Origin: Maribacter cobaltidurans
Lineage (GTDB): Bacteria; Bacteroidota; Bacteroidia; Flavobacteriales; Flavobacteriaceae
NCBI RefSeq assembly: GCF_002269385.1
Contig: NZ_CP022957.1
Coordinates: 4,207,001-4,271,000 of the forward strand
Direction of reading: 5' to 3'
DNA length: 64,000 bases
Below, piece after piece: positions 36,639 to 44,445 of this stretch. Position 1 is the first letter of the stretch. Every line of letters begins with the position of its first letter. The position numbers were made by a program, and so were the translations under genes. The notes beneath the pieces were generated by a model. The model saw nothing but the letters and a program-made list of their open reading frames with translations. It was not told the origin of the DNA and searched no databases.

Positions 36639-36655
36639 GCACAACAATTGTATAA
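36639..36655 (-). repeat. Cassette-like boundary motif upstream of HEPN-like gene
   Basis: TTATACAATTGTTGTGC on the minus strand, 16 bases before the HEPN-like start. It matches the copy at 27785-27801 closely and in the same relation to a start codon. Confidence 0.5.
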
Positions 36656-36781
36656 ACTTACCTAGGTACGTTTATTTCTATTTTGTGTGTAACAAGATAC
36701 TTCTTTTCAAATAGTGAACTAATACTGCATAACACTAGTTTATAATGTGTTATCAACAATTACATCAGAAAAAGGCTACTA

Positions 36782-36855
36782 ATAATACCAAAACATTTTT
36801 TAAAAGTGTGTGTACCTCTTTTGCCCCAAAGCACGAGGATATTTTGTTCTCTGAG
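36782..36855 (-). pseudogene. Degenerate DUF1853 3'-end remnant, copy C
   Basis: On the minus strand one frame reads LREQNILVLWGKRGTHTFKK then CFG. It parallels LRLLKQNAPMLWIKKGTDTF then EKCFVV at the end of the intact DUF1853 gene (46308-47123). DNA identity is roughly 70% over 70 bases by eye. Nothing of the rest of the gene is present. Same orientation as the intact gene and as copy B at 44295. The surrounding gap (36623-36948) holds no gene. Confidence 0.5.
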
Positions 36856-36877
36856 GTGAGGGGATGGGCTAACCCTT

Positions 36878-36920
36878 AAAAAACGACTCCCCAAACCGTT
36901 GGGCTGTGGGGAGTCGTTTT
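36878..36920 (-). terminator. Terminator after the DUF2807 gene
   Basis: On the minus strand the perfect stem AAAACGACTCCCC / GGGGAGTCGTTTT (13 bp) encloses a 15-base loop and is followed by TTAAGG. It lies 28 bases past the DUF2807 stop and separates this operon from the remnant at 36782. Confidence 0.88.
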
Positions 36921-36948
36921 GCATAGCTATTTTTTTAGGGCATTCTGG

Positions 36949-37671
36949 TTAGTTGCGTTGCCGTACCTTGGAATCCCCGGTAAGGTGTTGGTGTACCACA
37001 GTCGCATTGCCCTGGTAGTTTAGAACGCTGTCGCCACTGGCTTCCACATCGATCGTTCCGCTTACGGAAAGGGACGCTTGGCTATCCCCGGTAAGGTCAA
37101 TGATAAGGTCTGCCACCTGCAGGTCATAGTCCCTAAACGTACTATCACCGCTTAAACGGGCATTGACGTTTTCGGCATACCCAAACAGATCTGCTGTGGA
37201 ATCGCCGCGAAGGTCCACCCGTAGTCGGTCAACATCCATTTCACCGGTAAAATGGCTATCCCCATAAACCGTAATGGAAGCATTATCGGCTAGGATAAGA
37301 TCTTCCACATCCACAGAGGAGTCCCCATAAACTTCAAAATCGGTAATGTTCCTTGTGGTAATATACGCCCTTAGGGTAGGATTTCCCCGTAGGATAACCT
37401 TATTTTCCAGACCGATCTTCAAGGTATTGCCGCTCTTGAACACGTCAATTTTTCTATGTAGGTTATCGTTGGCCGTTATGGCTATGTTTTCCTCGGTTTC
37501 GGAAAAGCGAACGTACACCTCAAAATCGCCCGATATTTCCAATCTTTGGTAATCGGAAAAGGCATATTCTACCGTGGTTACTTCGTCCAATGCGGTAATG
37601 ACCTGATGGTCACAGGAACTAAACAGGATGCTTGCGGCCATACAAAGGCCCATGATAATTTTTGTTTTCAT
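36949..37671 (-). CDS. DUF2807 (GIN-domain) putative auto-transporter adhesin, lipoprotein
   Basis: A 240-residue exported protein: the signal peptide ends in a lipobox (ILFSSC), giving a lipid Cys near residue 19. The mature part is a DUF2807/GIN head domain: EYAFSDYQRLEISGDFEVYV then a regular beta-helix in which the phrase 'GDS' recurs about every 20 residues (YGDSSVDVEDL, YGDSHFTGEMDV, RGDSTADLFGY, SGDSTFRDYDL, TGDSQASLSVS, SGDSVLNYQG). Proteins of this type sit on the cell surface or periplasm; role unknown. It ends the ECF-linked block, 127 bases after the small ORF. Confidence 0.88.
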   Translation of the reverse strand: MKTKIIMGLCMAASILFSSCDHQVITALDEVTTVEYAFSDYQRLEISGDFEVYVRFSETEENIAITANDNLHRKIDVFKSGNTLKIGLENKVILRGNPTLRAYITTRNITDFEVYGDSSVDVEDLILADNASITVYGDSHFTGEMDVDRLRVDLRGDSTADLFGYAENVNARLSGDSTFRDYDLQVADLIIDLTGDSQASLSVSGTIDVEASGDSVLNYQGNATVVHQHLTGDSKVRQRN

Positions 37672-37797
37672 TGTATTGCTGATTGATGAATTGATTATGA
37701 TTTATGCGATAATCATGATTTAAATTCTCCGAGACTTGTCTCGAAATAAAAATGTCTTTTCTTTTAATGCCTCATCGGCTTGCCCCTAGGGAGTTTA

Positions 37798-37938
37798 CTA
37801 TGCCGATTGTACGGGCAACCAACGGAACGGAACGGGTGACCATTCTTGGTCTTTGTTCAACGTATAGACTTGGTTGTTCTGCGTAAACACCCGTACCGTG
37901 GCAATGGTTTCAGGCGTTGACGGATGTTCCTTTTCCAT
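37798..37938 (-). CDS. Small hypothetical protein (46 aa), translationally coupled
   Basis: An ATG overlapping the stop of the outer-membrane protein gene (TAATG at 37936-37940) opens a 46-codon frame: MEKEHPSTPETIATVRVFTQ then NNQVYTLNKDQEWSPVPFRW and LPVQSA. The amino-acid composition is normal for a real protein, and the stop/start overlap is typical of coupled genes. No signal peptide or membrane helix. It could be a small partner of the outer-membrane protein. Not recognised; support is context only. Confidence 0.5.
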   Translation of the reverse strand: MEKEHPSTPETIATVRVFTQNNQVYTLNKDQEWSPVPFRWLPVQSA

Positions 37939-38603
37939 TAGTCCAGTTTTTTCTTGTACCGGTTGCGCCCCATATTAAAAACGCCCAGTTTTACGCCAAT
38001 TCCTCCGGAGAAACCATTGATCCTGTCCAGGGGACTGTCCGCCAATTCGATTTCACTGGAGAATCTATATCGTACCCCGGCTTCCAACTGTACATATCTG
38101 GAAATATTAAAGAGAACGTTCATCCCCGGTTCCAGTATAAAGACGGCATCCAAATCGTCTTCGTTCAAATCCACATCCTCCTCATGTACAATGTCGTCAT
38201 GGTTTACATAACCTACGGCCCCGCCGCCAATAAGTACGGGAAAAGAAAGGCTTACCTTGGATTTTCCAAAAAGAATGGGCTCTAAATGTAGGCCGCCATA
38301 AACGGCAATGATATCATCATTACTGCTGTTTCTGGGGTTGAATACATCCTGTTCAGAGTAAAGGACGTTGGCCATAAAACCCACCTCAAACTGTCTGTTG
38401 GCGACGTAGGCGACCTTTAGTCCGCCTATGTAGGTGTCCTTGTCGTCAATTTCGCCAAAATAGGTGGAAAGGCCTAGATATACGCCATGTACCACGTTTT
38501 TTCGATCATTAAAGGTGATGTATTCCTCGTCCTGATTCTGGGAAAATCCAAGGATACCGAATAAAAGAAAGAGTAGGAGTGCTGTTGTTTTTTGATTGTT
38601 CAT
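37938..38603 (-). CDS. Outer-membrane beta-barrel-like protein of the ECF regulon
   Basis: About 221 residues from the ATG at 38603, which opens a clear signal peptide (MNNQKTTALLLFLLFGILGF then SQ). The frame is open to 38639, but a promoter at 38632-38660 starts transcription inside that stretch, so 38603 is the start. The mature part alternates polar and hydrophobic residues with Gly-rich turns (VHGVYLGLSTYFGEIDD, QLEAGVRYRFSSEIELAD, GFSGGIGVKLGVFNMG), as in small 8-stranded barrels. The last strand ends just before a basic tail. It is preceded by its own ECF-type promoter. Confidence 0.75.
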   Translation of the reverse strand: MNNQKTTALLLFLLFGILGFSQNQDEEYITFNDRKNVVHGVYLGLSTYFGEIDDKDTYIGGLKVAYVANRQFEVGFMANVLYSEQDVFNPRNSSNDDIIAVYGGLHLEPILFGKSKVSLSFPVLIGGGAVGYVNHDDIVHEEDVDLNEDDLDAVFILEPGMNVLFNISRYVQLEAGVRYRFSSEIELADSPLDRINGFSGGIGVKLGVFNMGRNRYKKKLD

Positions 38604-38631
38604 TTTTTGATTGATTGAATGATTTATGTTT

Positions 38632-38660
38632 AAAGACAATTGTTAATTAAAAGGGTTGCA
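38632..38660 (-). promoter_or_regulatory. ECF-type promoter before the outer-membrane protein gene
   Basis: On the minus strand TGCAACCC (38653-38660), a 13-base spacer and TTGTCTTT (38632-38639). The same elements with the same spacing stand before the ECF sigma gene (40855-40883) and, on the plus strand, before the TonB receptor (40919-40947). The predicted start of transcription is about 20 bases before the ATG at 38603. Confidence 0.72.
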
Positions 38661-38675
38661 TGGAACAAGACTTTT

Positions 38676-39764
38676 TTAATCGTTAATTGTTACAATTCCC
38701 TTACTACCGCTAATGGAAATGTGTCCGGTTTTGGAGTCTCCGTAGGTGGCTTCGATTTTTCTGAGTTTTTTTCCATTATCGAGCATATCAGATCGCACGT
38801 TTTCAAAACTTTTGGGAAGCCTTACCACGCCCTGCTCCAGGGTGGCATCGAACCGATGAGAAAACTCACCGACATTCAGGGTAATGTCCGATGATTCCTG
38901 TTCAATGATAATTTGGGCATCGGGTTGCCCAATACCGTAGATCACAAAATCGGCAATTTTTAAGTCGAGCCCCACATCGTCCATAAGTTTTTGCAACTTA
39001 AAGGTGGAAAATTTTAAACTCCCAAAAACGGAACCGACCTCGTTAATGGCAATCTCGTCCTTATTCGAGTCCAATTCCAAAGCATTGGCCTTACCGATTT
39101 TTATTTCGCTTCCTTCGGTGGTCAGGCGTAAATTTTTGGCTTCGTCCATGGTCAATTCCCCATTCTCCAACATAATAGTCGCATAGTCCAGGTTTTTGGC
39201 CCTGATTTTTCCAAAGGTCAGTTTAATATCCGCCTTGTTCAGGCCATCGTTCAACCATAGGTCACCATGCTCCAAAACCACGTGGAGCGGCCCGATCCAA
39301 TCCTCGATAAAAATGTCCCCGAACCTGTTGGTGATATCCAGTTTGGCTTTATTGGGCAAAAACACTTCATAGTCTATTTGCACACGGCTTCGGTCCGTAT
39401 CAATGGGATTGGCCTTGTTAAAGAAATCTGCGAACCAGCCAGAATTTCGGTTGGCGATGACGGAAACCACAGATATAAAACTACTGTTGGACTTTATTTC
39501 GGGGCGAATACGGTCCAACAACTCTTTCGCGTCTTCCCGCTTTCTGTGGTTCACCTTTACGTCCATGACCACTTTTACCTTGTTCTGGTCCCAACCGGTC
39601 AAGGTAATATTACCGTATTTGTTCTCCAATTGGAGTTCGCCGTTCTCCGATAACGAAAAACTTTTTTCAACGGTCTTGGATACCCTCTCCTGTGCCATGC
39701 CCACCATAGTGAGCAGCATTAGGGCCGTCCATAGGAAGCTTTTATAATGTGTATCCGTATTCAT
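38676..39764 (-). CDS. DUF4097-like putative adhesin / beta-helix protein
   Basis: About 362 residues from the ATG at 39764, chosen because a signal peptide (FLWTALMLLTMVGMAQ) follows it directly. The mature protein begins ERVSKTVEKSFSLSENGELQ then NKYGNITLTGWDQNKVKV, the DUF4097 pattern (a short beta-helix of 'G-x-I-x-V' repeats), continuing with FGDIFIEDW and ENGELTMDEAKNL. It is exported; similar proteins are found with ECF sigma / anti-sigma pairs in Bacteroidota. The start overlaps the upstream anti-sigma-like gene by 23 bases. Confidence 0.8.
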   Translation of the reverse strand: MNTDTHYKSFLWTALMLLTMVGMAQERVSKTVEKSFSLSENGELQLENKYGNITLTGWDQNKVKVVMDVKVNHRKREDAKELLDRIRPEIKSNSSFISVVSVIANRNSGWFADFFNKANPIDTDRSRVQIDYEVFLPNKAKLDITNRFGDIFIEDWIGPLHVVLEHGDLWLNDGLNKADIKLTFGKIRAKNLDYATIMLENGELTMDEAKNLRLTTEGSEIKIGKANALELDSNKDEIAINEVGSVFGSLKFSTFKLQKLMDDVGLDLKIADFVIYGIGQPDAQIIIEQESSDITLNVGEFSHRFDATLEQGVVRLPKSFENVRSDMLDNGKKLRKIEATYGDSKTGHISISGSKGIVTIND

Positions 39765-40281
39765 GGTTCGTTTTTTTAGATTCGTTAATCTGATGTAATA
39801 AGTTCTCAATGAGCTCAATACGTGTTTTATAGTTGGCCACGATGGCCGCTAGCACTTGCTCATTGTCCAGGTTGTTGTGCATTTCCTTGCGCAGTACCTC
39901 ATATTCTGCGTCCAGTTCGTCCATAAAGGATAAAAATTCCGTTTTATCGGCTTCGCTTAAATATTGGTTCTTACGGACCAATTCCACTTGGTAGGCAACC
40001 AAATCCTGATAGTGCATATCTATTTCAAGCAATTCCTTGGACACATATTGTTCCTGCGGGTTATTCGTGTTGAAATATGCCAAACCAAAAATGGTGGCCA
40101 GTCCTATAATCAATGTCACACTTGCCGCAACATGAAACATAGGGCGTTTCCAAAGGGGAATGACCTTTGGGGTATCTTTTTCCAGTTCTGCCGATATGTG
40201 TGCCCATAACTTGGCCTTGTCCGCAGTGTGTTCATCGAAGGCACCGGCATTTTCCCTAATATGTTTTTCAAAATTGTCCAT
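39742..40281 (-). CDS. Putative anti-sigma factor (single membrane helix)
   Basis: A 179-residue protein: cytoplasmic N-terminus (MDNFEKHIRENAGAFDEHTA then DKAKLWAHISAEL) of about 48 residues, one membrane helix at about 50-70 (FHVAASVTLIIGLATIFGLAY), and a C-terminal helical, acidic coiled-coil domain outside. Its position right behind the ECF sigma gene, touching it at one base (40281), and this layout are typical of anti-sigma factors, though no zinc motif is seen. It probably holds the sigma factor at the membrane and senses the periplasm. Confidence 0.72.
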   Translation of the reverse strand: MDNFEKHIRENAGAFDEHTADKAKLWAHISAELEKDTPKVIPLWKRPMFHVAASVTLIIGLATIFGLAYFNTNNPQEQYVSKELLEIDMHYQDLVAYQVELVRKNQYLSEADKTEFLSFMDELDAEYEVLRKEMHNNLDNEQVLAAIVANYKTRIELIENLLHQINESKKTNHEYGYTL

Positions 40282-40823
40282 TACAATTCCTTTACGATTT
40301 CCAATAATTTTCTTTTGGCTCTGTGGTATTGTGATTTTGAGGTACTGGTGGTAATGTCCAGTATTTCTGCAATCTCCACATGGTCATATCCTTCAACTAG
40401 ATACAGGTTGATAATTTGCTTATATCCGTCGGGCAATTGTGCAATGCCCTGTTTTACCTTTTTAATGTCCACCGCTTCGTTCTCCATCGTTTCTTCTTCC
40501 TGTGATAAGTGAAAGGCGTGTTGTTCCATCGGTACTAGGTCAATCCGCTTTGCCTTTAGATGGTTGATGCTTTTATTGATTACGATGCGCTTTAACCAGG
40601 CACCAAAACTGCTTTCATATTTAAAGCGTTCTAAATTTCTAAAGGCATCCACAAAACTGTCCTGCACAATATCCTCGGCATCTTCCTTATTTCCCAAAAA
40701 CCGAAGCCCCACATTATACATGGCATCCACGTAAAGGCTATAGAGTTCGTACTGAGAACTGCTATGCCCCGCTTTGGAACGTTCCACTAGGGATTGATGT
40801 GTAAATCGAATATCGGTTTCCAC
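40281..40823 (-). CDS. ECF RNA polymerase sigma factor
   Basis: About 180 residues from the GTG at 40823. Region 2 is clear (YVDAMYNVGLRFLGNKEDAE then DIVQDSFVDAFRNLERFK, GAWLKRIVINKSINHL) and so is region 4 (QLPDGYKQIINLYLVEGYDH then VEIAEILDITTSTSKSQYHRAK). The frame is open up to 40928, but an ECF promoter at 40855-40883 places the RNA start near 40848, which rules out the upstream ATG; the GTG is the first good start downstream. It is probably autoregulated and drives the neighbouring barrel and TonB genes. Confidence 0.9.
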   Translation of the reverse strand: METDIRFTHQSLVERSKAGHSSSQYELYSLYVDAMYNVGLRFLGNKEDAEDIVQDSFVDAFRNLERFKYESSFGAWLKRIVINKSINHLKAKRIDLVPMEQHAFHLSQEEETMENEAVDIKKVKQGIAQLPDGYKQIINLYLVEGYDHVEIAEILDITTSTSKSQYHRAKRKLLEIVKEL

Positions 40824-40854
40824 GTAATTAGGTTGATGCCGTATGGTTGAATTA

Positions 40855-40883
40855 AAAGACAAAGGAAAAAAGAAAGGGTTGCA
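40855..40883 (-). promoter_or_regulatory. ECF-type autoregulatory promoter of the sigma gene
   Basis: Minus strand: TGCAACCC (40876-40883), 13-base spacer, TTGTCTTT (40855-40862). Same elements and spacing as at 38632-38660 and 40919-40947. GGGTTGCAC here and GTGCAACCC at 40918-40926 form a 9-bp inverted repeat because the two divergent promoters face away from each other. Confidence 0.72.
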
Positions 40884-40918
40884 CTTGGGACAAAAAAAAT
40901 TAAAAAAAAGGTAAAGGG

Positions 40919-40947
40919 TGCAACCCATTTGTTTTCATACTGTCTAT
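40919..40947 (+). promoter_or_regulatory. ECF-type promoter of the TonB receptor gene
   Basis: Plus strand: TGCAACCC (40919-40926), 13-base spacer, CTGTCTAT (40940-40947), 45 bases before the ATG at 40993. Third copy of the promoter design, divergent from that of the sigma gene. Confidence 0.7.
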
Positions 40948-40992
40948 TGGTGGTGTAAAATGTAGTTCAACCATCAAAAACAAAATCAAAAA

Positions 40993-43398
40993 ATGAACAG
41001 ACAATTAAATGGAATCTCGGCCGTCTGGAGGAAAATGGGGGTGTTCTGGATACTCCTCATGGGTTCCTTCCTAACGATGGGACAGACATCCCATACCATA
41101 AGCGGTACCATTACCGACCATGCCAACGGCGAAACCCTTTTTGGGGCTTCGGTGTTTTTATCAGGCACCAGCATAGGCGGCATTACGAATGAATATGGAT
41201 TTTATTCCATTACGGCTCCCGAGGGCGACTATGTACTTCATATTTCCTACATGGGTTATACCGATATCAATCTAAACATCCATTTGAATCAAGACCTTAA
41301 GCAGGATATTGAAATTTCCGAGTTTGCCACCGAGCTTAACGAAGTGGATGTTATTGCAGAGGAACCCGAAAAGGCCCTTCTCAGAAAACCGGAAATGAGC
41401 GTTCTTAAAATGAACGTGGGCACAGTGAAACAAATTCCCGTGGTCCTCGGCGAAGTGGATGTGCTAAAGTCACTTCAGATGTTGCCTGGGGTGACCAATA
41501 ACGGCGAAGGCTCTGGAGGCTTCCATGTGCGTGGCGGGGCCCAGGACCAGAATTTGGTCTTATTGGACGAGGCCATTATCTACAATACCTCACATATGTT
41601 CGGTTTCTTTTCCGTGTTCAATGCCGATGCCATAAAAGATTTAAAACTTTACAAAGGAGGCATTCCAGCACGATTTGGGGGCAGGGTTTCCTCCGTGTTG
41701 GATATTCGCCAAAAAGATGGCAACAGCAAGAAATTTGCGCTTACGGGCGGCATAGGTGCCATTTCCAGTAGGCTCACTGCAGAAGGCCCCATGTTTGGCA
41801 ACAAGGGTTCTTTTTTGGTCGCGGGCAGGCGTTCGTATATCGACTTATTTTTAAAGGCTGCAGGAGAGGAGAATAGTGCCATGTTCTACGACCTTAACCT
41901 AAAGACCAACTATAGCATCAATGCCAACAACCGACTCTTTTTAAGCGGGTATTTTGGTCGGGATAGTTTTGAACTGGGACAATCTTTTACCAGCAGTTAT
42001 GGGAATGCATCAGGCAATCTACGGTGGAACCATATTTTTAATGACCGACTCTTCTCCAATCTTTCCGCCATCGTGAGTCGGTATGATTATGACCTGAATC
42101 TCGATTTTGAAAAGTTTGAATGGATTTCGTCCATCAACAACTACAACCTCAAATATGATTTTAAATATTATTTGAACGATGTCTTCACCCTTGATTTTGG
42201 GGCAAGCGGTCTCTTTTATGAGTTTGACCCCGGACAAATCCGACCAACTTCGGAAACCTCTTCAATTAACCCACTGTCCTTAGATCAAAAAAGGGCCTTT
42301 GAAAGTGGCCTGTACATAAACGCCGAACATAAATTGACCGATAGGCTTACGGCCCAATATGGTCTGCGATACAGTGCCTTTAGCCGATTGGGAGGCCAAC
42401 CTATATCCAATTATGAAAACGACCTACCCGTGGTTTACAACTCCCGTTTGGGAATCTATGAGCGGGGAAGGGTCATGGGGGAGACCCAATATTCAAAAAG
42501 TGAGTCCATTAAAAGTTTCAACAATTTGGAACCTAGGGTTTCCTTGGCCTATTTACTTAATGAAAATACATCCGTAAAGGCCGGGTTTTCCCGTGCCGCG
42601 CAGTATATCCATTTATTGTCCAACACCTCTTCCGTGACCCCGTTGGATGTTTGGACGCCTAGCGGACCTTTTATCAAACCACAATTATCCAATCAATATG
42701 CCTTGGGCTATTTTCAGGATTTTAAGGATAAAAAGTACTCCTTGGAAGTGGAGGGGTATTACAAGACCGTGGATAATAGGATCGATTACATCGATGGGTC
42801 CGAGCTTATCGGACAAAACACCATTGAGACCGAAATATTAAATGGTGAAATGCGGGCCTACGGTTTGGAATTGCTGTTTCGCAAGAACGAAGGGAAATTG
42901 ACAGGTTGGGTCGCCTATACCCTTTCCAAATCGGAACAACGAACGCCGGGAGGTTCTGCCGGTGGGCCGGGAATAAACAATGGGGATTGGTACAATACTT
43001 TTTTTGACCGCACACACGATATTTCGATTACAGGTACCTATGCCTTCAACGATCAATGGAGCGTAGGGGGTAATATGGTCTTTCAAACGGGAAGACCGGT
43101 GACCTATCCCAATGGACAATACGAATATGAGGGGATGTCCATTGCCAGCTACTCGGCAAGAAATTCGGACCGCTTGCCCGCGTACCATCGCATGGATGCA
43201 TCCCTGACCTACAGACCAAAAAAATATGAAACCAAACGCTTTAAGGGGGAATGGGTCCTGAGCGTGTATAACCTATATCACCGTAAGAATGCGGCTTCCA
43301 TATCCTTTGCCCAAAACTTTGAAACCGGGGCGAACGAAGCAACCCGAACTGCCATTTTTGGCATTTTACCCTCAATTACGTACAATTTTAAATTTTGA
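40993..43398 (+). CDS. TonB-dependent receptor with N-terminal carboxypeptidase-like domain
   Basis: An 801-residue outer-membrane receptor. A signal peptide (about 1-33) is followed by a carboxypeptidase-D-like domain (SGTITDHANGETLFGASVFL, about 34-115) and then the plug (PVVLGEVDVLKSLQMLPGVT, GGFHVRGGAQDQNLVLLDEA) and a 22-strand barrel, ending in Phe (SITYNFKF). It takes up an unknown large nutrient with TonB energy. It is followed by a DUF4249 lipoprotein, the usual partner in Bacteroidota, and lies behind an ECF-type promoter. No susC-type partner (susD) is present. Pathway not determined. Confidence 0.9.
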   Translation: MNRQLNGISAVWRKMGVFWILLMGSFLTMGQTSHTISGTITDHANGETLFGASVFLSGTSIGGITNEYGFYSITAPEGDYVLHISYMGYTDINLNIHLNQDLKQDIEISEFATELNEVDVIAEEPEKALLRKPEMSVLKMNVGTVKQIPVVLGEVDVLKSLQMLPGVTNNGEGSGGFHVRGGAQDQNLVLLDEAIIYNTSHMFGFFSVFNADAIKDLKLYKGGIPARFGGRVSSVLDIRQKDGNSKKFALTGGIGAISSRLTAEGPMFGNKGSFLVAGRRSYIDLFLKAAGEENSAMFYDLNLKTNYSINANNRLFLSGYFGRDSFELGQSFTSSYGNASGNLRWNHIFNDRLFSNLSAIVSRYDYDLNLDFEKFEWISSINNYNLKYDFKYYLNDVFTLDFGASGLFYEFDPGQIRPTSETSSINPLSLDQKRAFESGLYINAEHKLTDRLTAQYGLRYSAFSRLGGQPISNYENDLPVVYNSRLGIYERGRVMGETQYSKSESIKSFNNLEPRVSLAYLLNENTSVKAGFSRAAQYIHLLSNTSSVTPLDVWTPSGPFIKPQLSNQYALGYFQDFKDKKYSLEVEGYYKTVDNRIDYIDGSELIGQNTIETEILNGEMRAYGLELLFRKNEGKLTGWVAYTLSKSEQRTPGGSAGGPGINNGDWYNTFFDRTHDISITGTYAFNDQWSVGGNMVFQTGRPVTYPNGQYEYEGMSIASYSARNSDRLPAYHRMDASLTYRPKKYETKRFKGEWVLSVYNLYHRKNAASISFAQNFETGANEATRTAIFGILPSITYNFKF

Positions 43399-43400
43399 TC

Positions 43401-44249
43401 ATGAAAACATTGATAAAACTATATATACCACTAATACTATTCTTATTGGTGTCGTGCCAAGATGTAATTGACGTCGAGTTACAGAGCGGTCCCGAACGAT
43501 TGGTCGTGGAAGCTTCTTTGGACTGGGAGAAAGGAACTACGGGAAACCGGCAGACCATTCGTTTGACAAAGTCTTCCACCTATTTTAAGACCAATTCCGT
43601 TGAAGAGGTCCAAGGAGCGATGGTTACCGTAACCAACACAAATACAGGCGATTCCTTCAATTTTGTGGACCAGAATAATGGTAATTACGTTACCACGAAT
43701 TTTCAACCCATTATTGGTAATTCCTATGCCTTGCGGATTGAATATGGTGGACAGGTTTATTCGGCCTCAGAAACCATGACTTCCGTGGCGGAGATTACGG
43801 ATATTTTCCAGACACGTGACGACGGTTTTAGTGATACCGATTTGGAAGTGCACATAAGCTTCACCGATCCTATTGAAGAAGGGAACAATTATCTTTTTAA
43901 GTTTCAAAAACAGGGCGACCTGTTACCCCTTTTTGAAAATGCCGAGGATGAATTTGTAAACGGTAACGAAATAGATTGGTGGTTTGAAATTGAAGAAGAT
44001 GAAGTGGACGGGTTGGAACCCTTTCAGCCGGGTGATGTTGTATCTATTGAAATGTATGGCATATCCAGGGCTTACTACGATTACATTAAGATTCTTATTG
44101 ATCAAATGGATGGGGCAGGTTTATTTTCTTCAACTCCCGTACCTGTACGTGGTAATTGTATCAATGAAACCAACCCAGAGGACTATGCCTATGGTTATTT
44201 TCGGTTGACGGAAGTTAACCGTGCTACCTATACCTTTACGGAAGATTAA
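43401..44249 (+). CDS. DUF4249 domain lipoprotein (TonB receptor partner)
   Basis: A 282-residue lipoprotein with a lipobox (FLLVSCQDVID, lipid Cys near residue 19). The mature part follows the DUF4249 pattern: LVVEASLDWEKGTTG, an Ig-like beta domain, and ETMTSVAEI. It begins 2 bases after the TonB receptor stop and probably forms a surface lid for it, as for other receptor/DUF4249 pairs. The ATG at 43401 is preferred to a TTG at 43395, which overlaps the receptor stop. Confidence 0.88.
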   Translation: MKTLIKLYIPLILFLLVSCQDVIDVELQSGPERLVVEASLDWEKGTTGNRQTIRLTKSSTYFKTNSVEEVQGAMVTVTNTNTGDSFNFVDQNNGNYVTTNFQPIIGNSYALRIEYGGQVYSASETMTSVAEITDIFQTRDDGFSDTDLEVHISFTDPIEEGNNYLFKFQKQGDLLPLFENAEDEFVNGNEIDWWFEIEEDEVDGLEPFQPGDVVSIEMYGISRAYYDYIKILIDQMDGAGLFSSTPVPVRGNCINETNPEDYAYGYFRLTEVNRATYTFTED

Positions 44250-44264
44250 TTTGGTTGATGCTGG

Positions 44265-44296
44265 AAATGCCGGGTTTCTAGAGCCTGGCATTTTTT
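44265..44296 (+). terminator. Terminator after the TonB/DUF4249 operon
   Basis: Stem AAATGCCGGG / CCTGGCATTT (10 bp with one G-T pair), 8-base loop, then TTTT. It lies 16 bases after the DUF4249 stop. Its T run overlaps the end of the DUF1853 remnant B. Confidence 0.78.
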
Positions 44297-44400
44297 ACCA
44301 CCAAACCACAAAACACTTTTCAAAAGTGTCAGTCCCTTTTTTGACCCAAAGCATGGGCGCATTTTGCTTAAGGTGGTGCAAATTTATAGTAATGCGGCTT
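44295..44400 (-). pseudogene. DUF1853 3'-end remnant, copy B
   Basis: The minus strand encodes HHLKQNAPMLWVKKGTDTFE then KCFVVWW and stop. It differs from the end of the intact DUF1853 protein (LRLLKQNAPMLWIKKGTDTF then EKCFVVWW) in only a few residues. DNA identity is about 85-90% over the first 85 bases and fades beyond 44390. The upstream two thirds of the gene are absent. It lies in direct orientation with the intact gene 2 kb away and with copy C at 36782. The remaining gap to 44445 contains the 14-bp palindrome at 44407-44420. Confidence 0.8.
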
Positions 44401-44406
44401 TAAAAA

Positions 44407-44420
44407 ATGGGAATTCCCAT
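44407..44420. repeat. 14-bp perfect palindrome
   Basis: ATGGGAATTCCCAT lies between the DUF1853 remnant B and the response regulator stop. It could be an operator or a recombination end; no T run follows. Confidence 0.45.
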
Positions 44421-44445
44421 ACACATTTATTTGGAGAGGTCCCTG

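Noticed and set aside
36841..36920. Possible riboswitch or small RNA upstream of 36.9 kb
   Set aside because: The structure is explained by the terminator of the DUF2807 gene and a DUF1853 remnant.
39267..39653. 128-codon plus-strand frame
   Set aside because: It is the exact antisense of the DUF4097 gene, whose signal peptide and family pattern are clear.
40824..40928. Upstream ATG extension of the ECF sigma gene
   Set aside because: The added residues are Phe/Cys/Pro-rich and lie across and upstream of the predicted ECF promoter.
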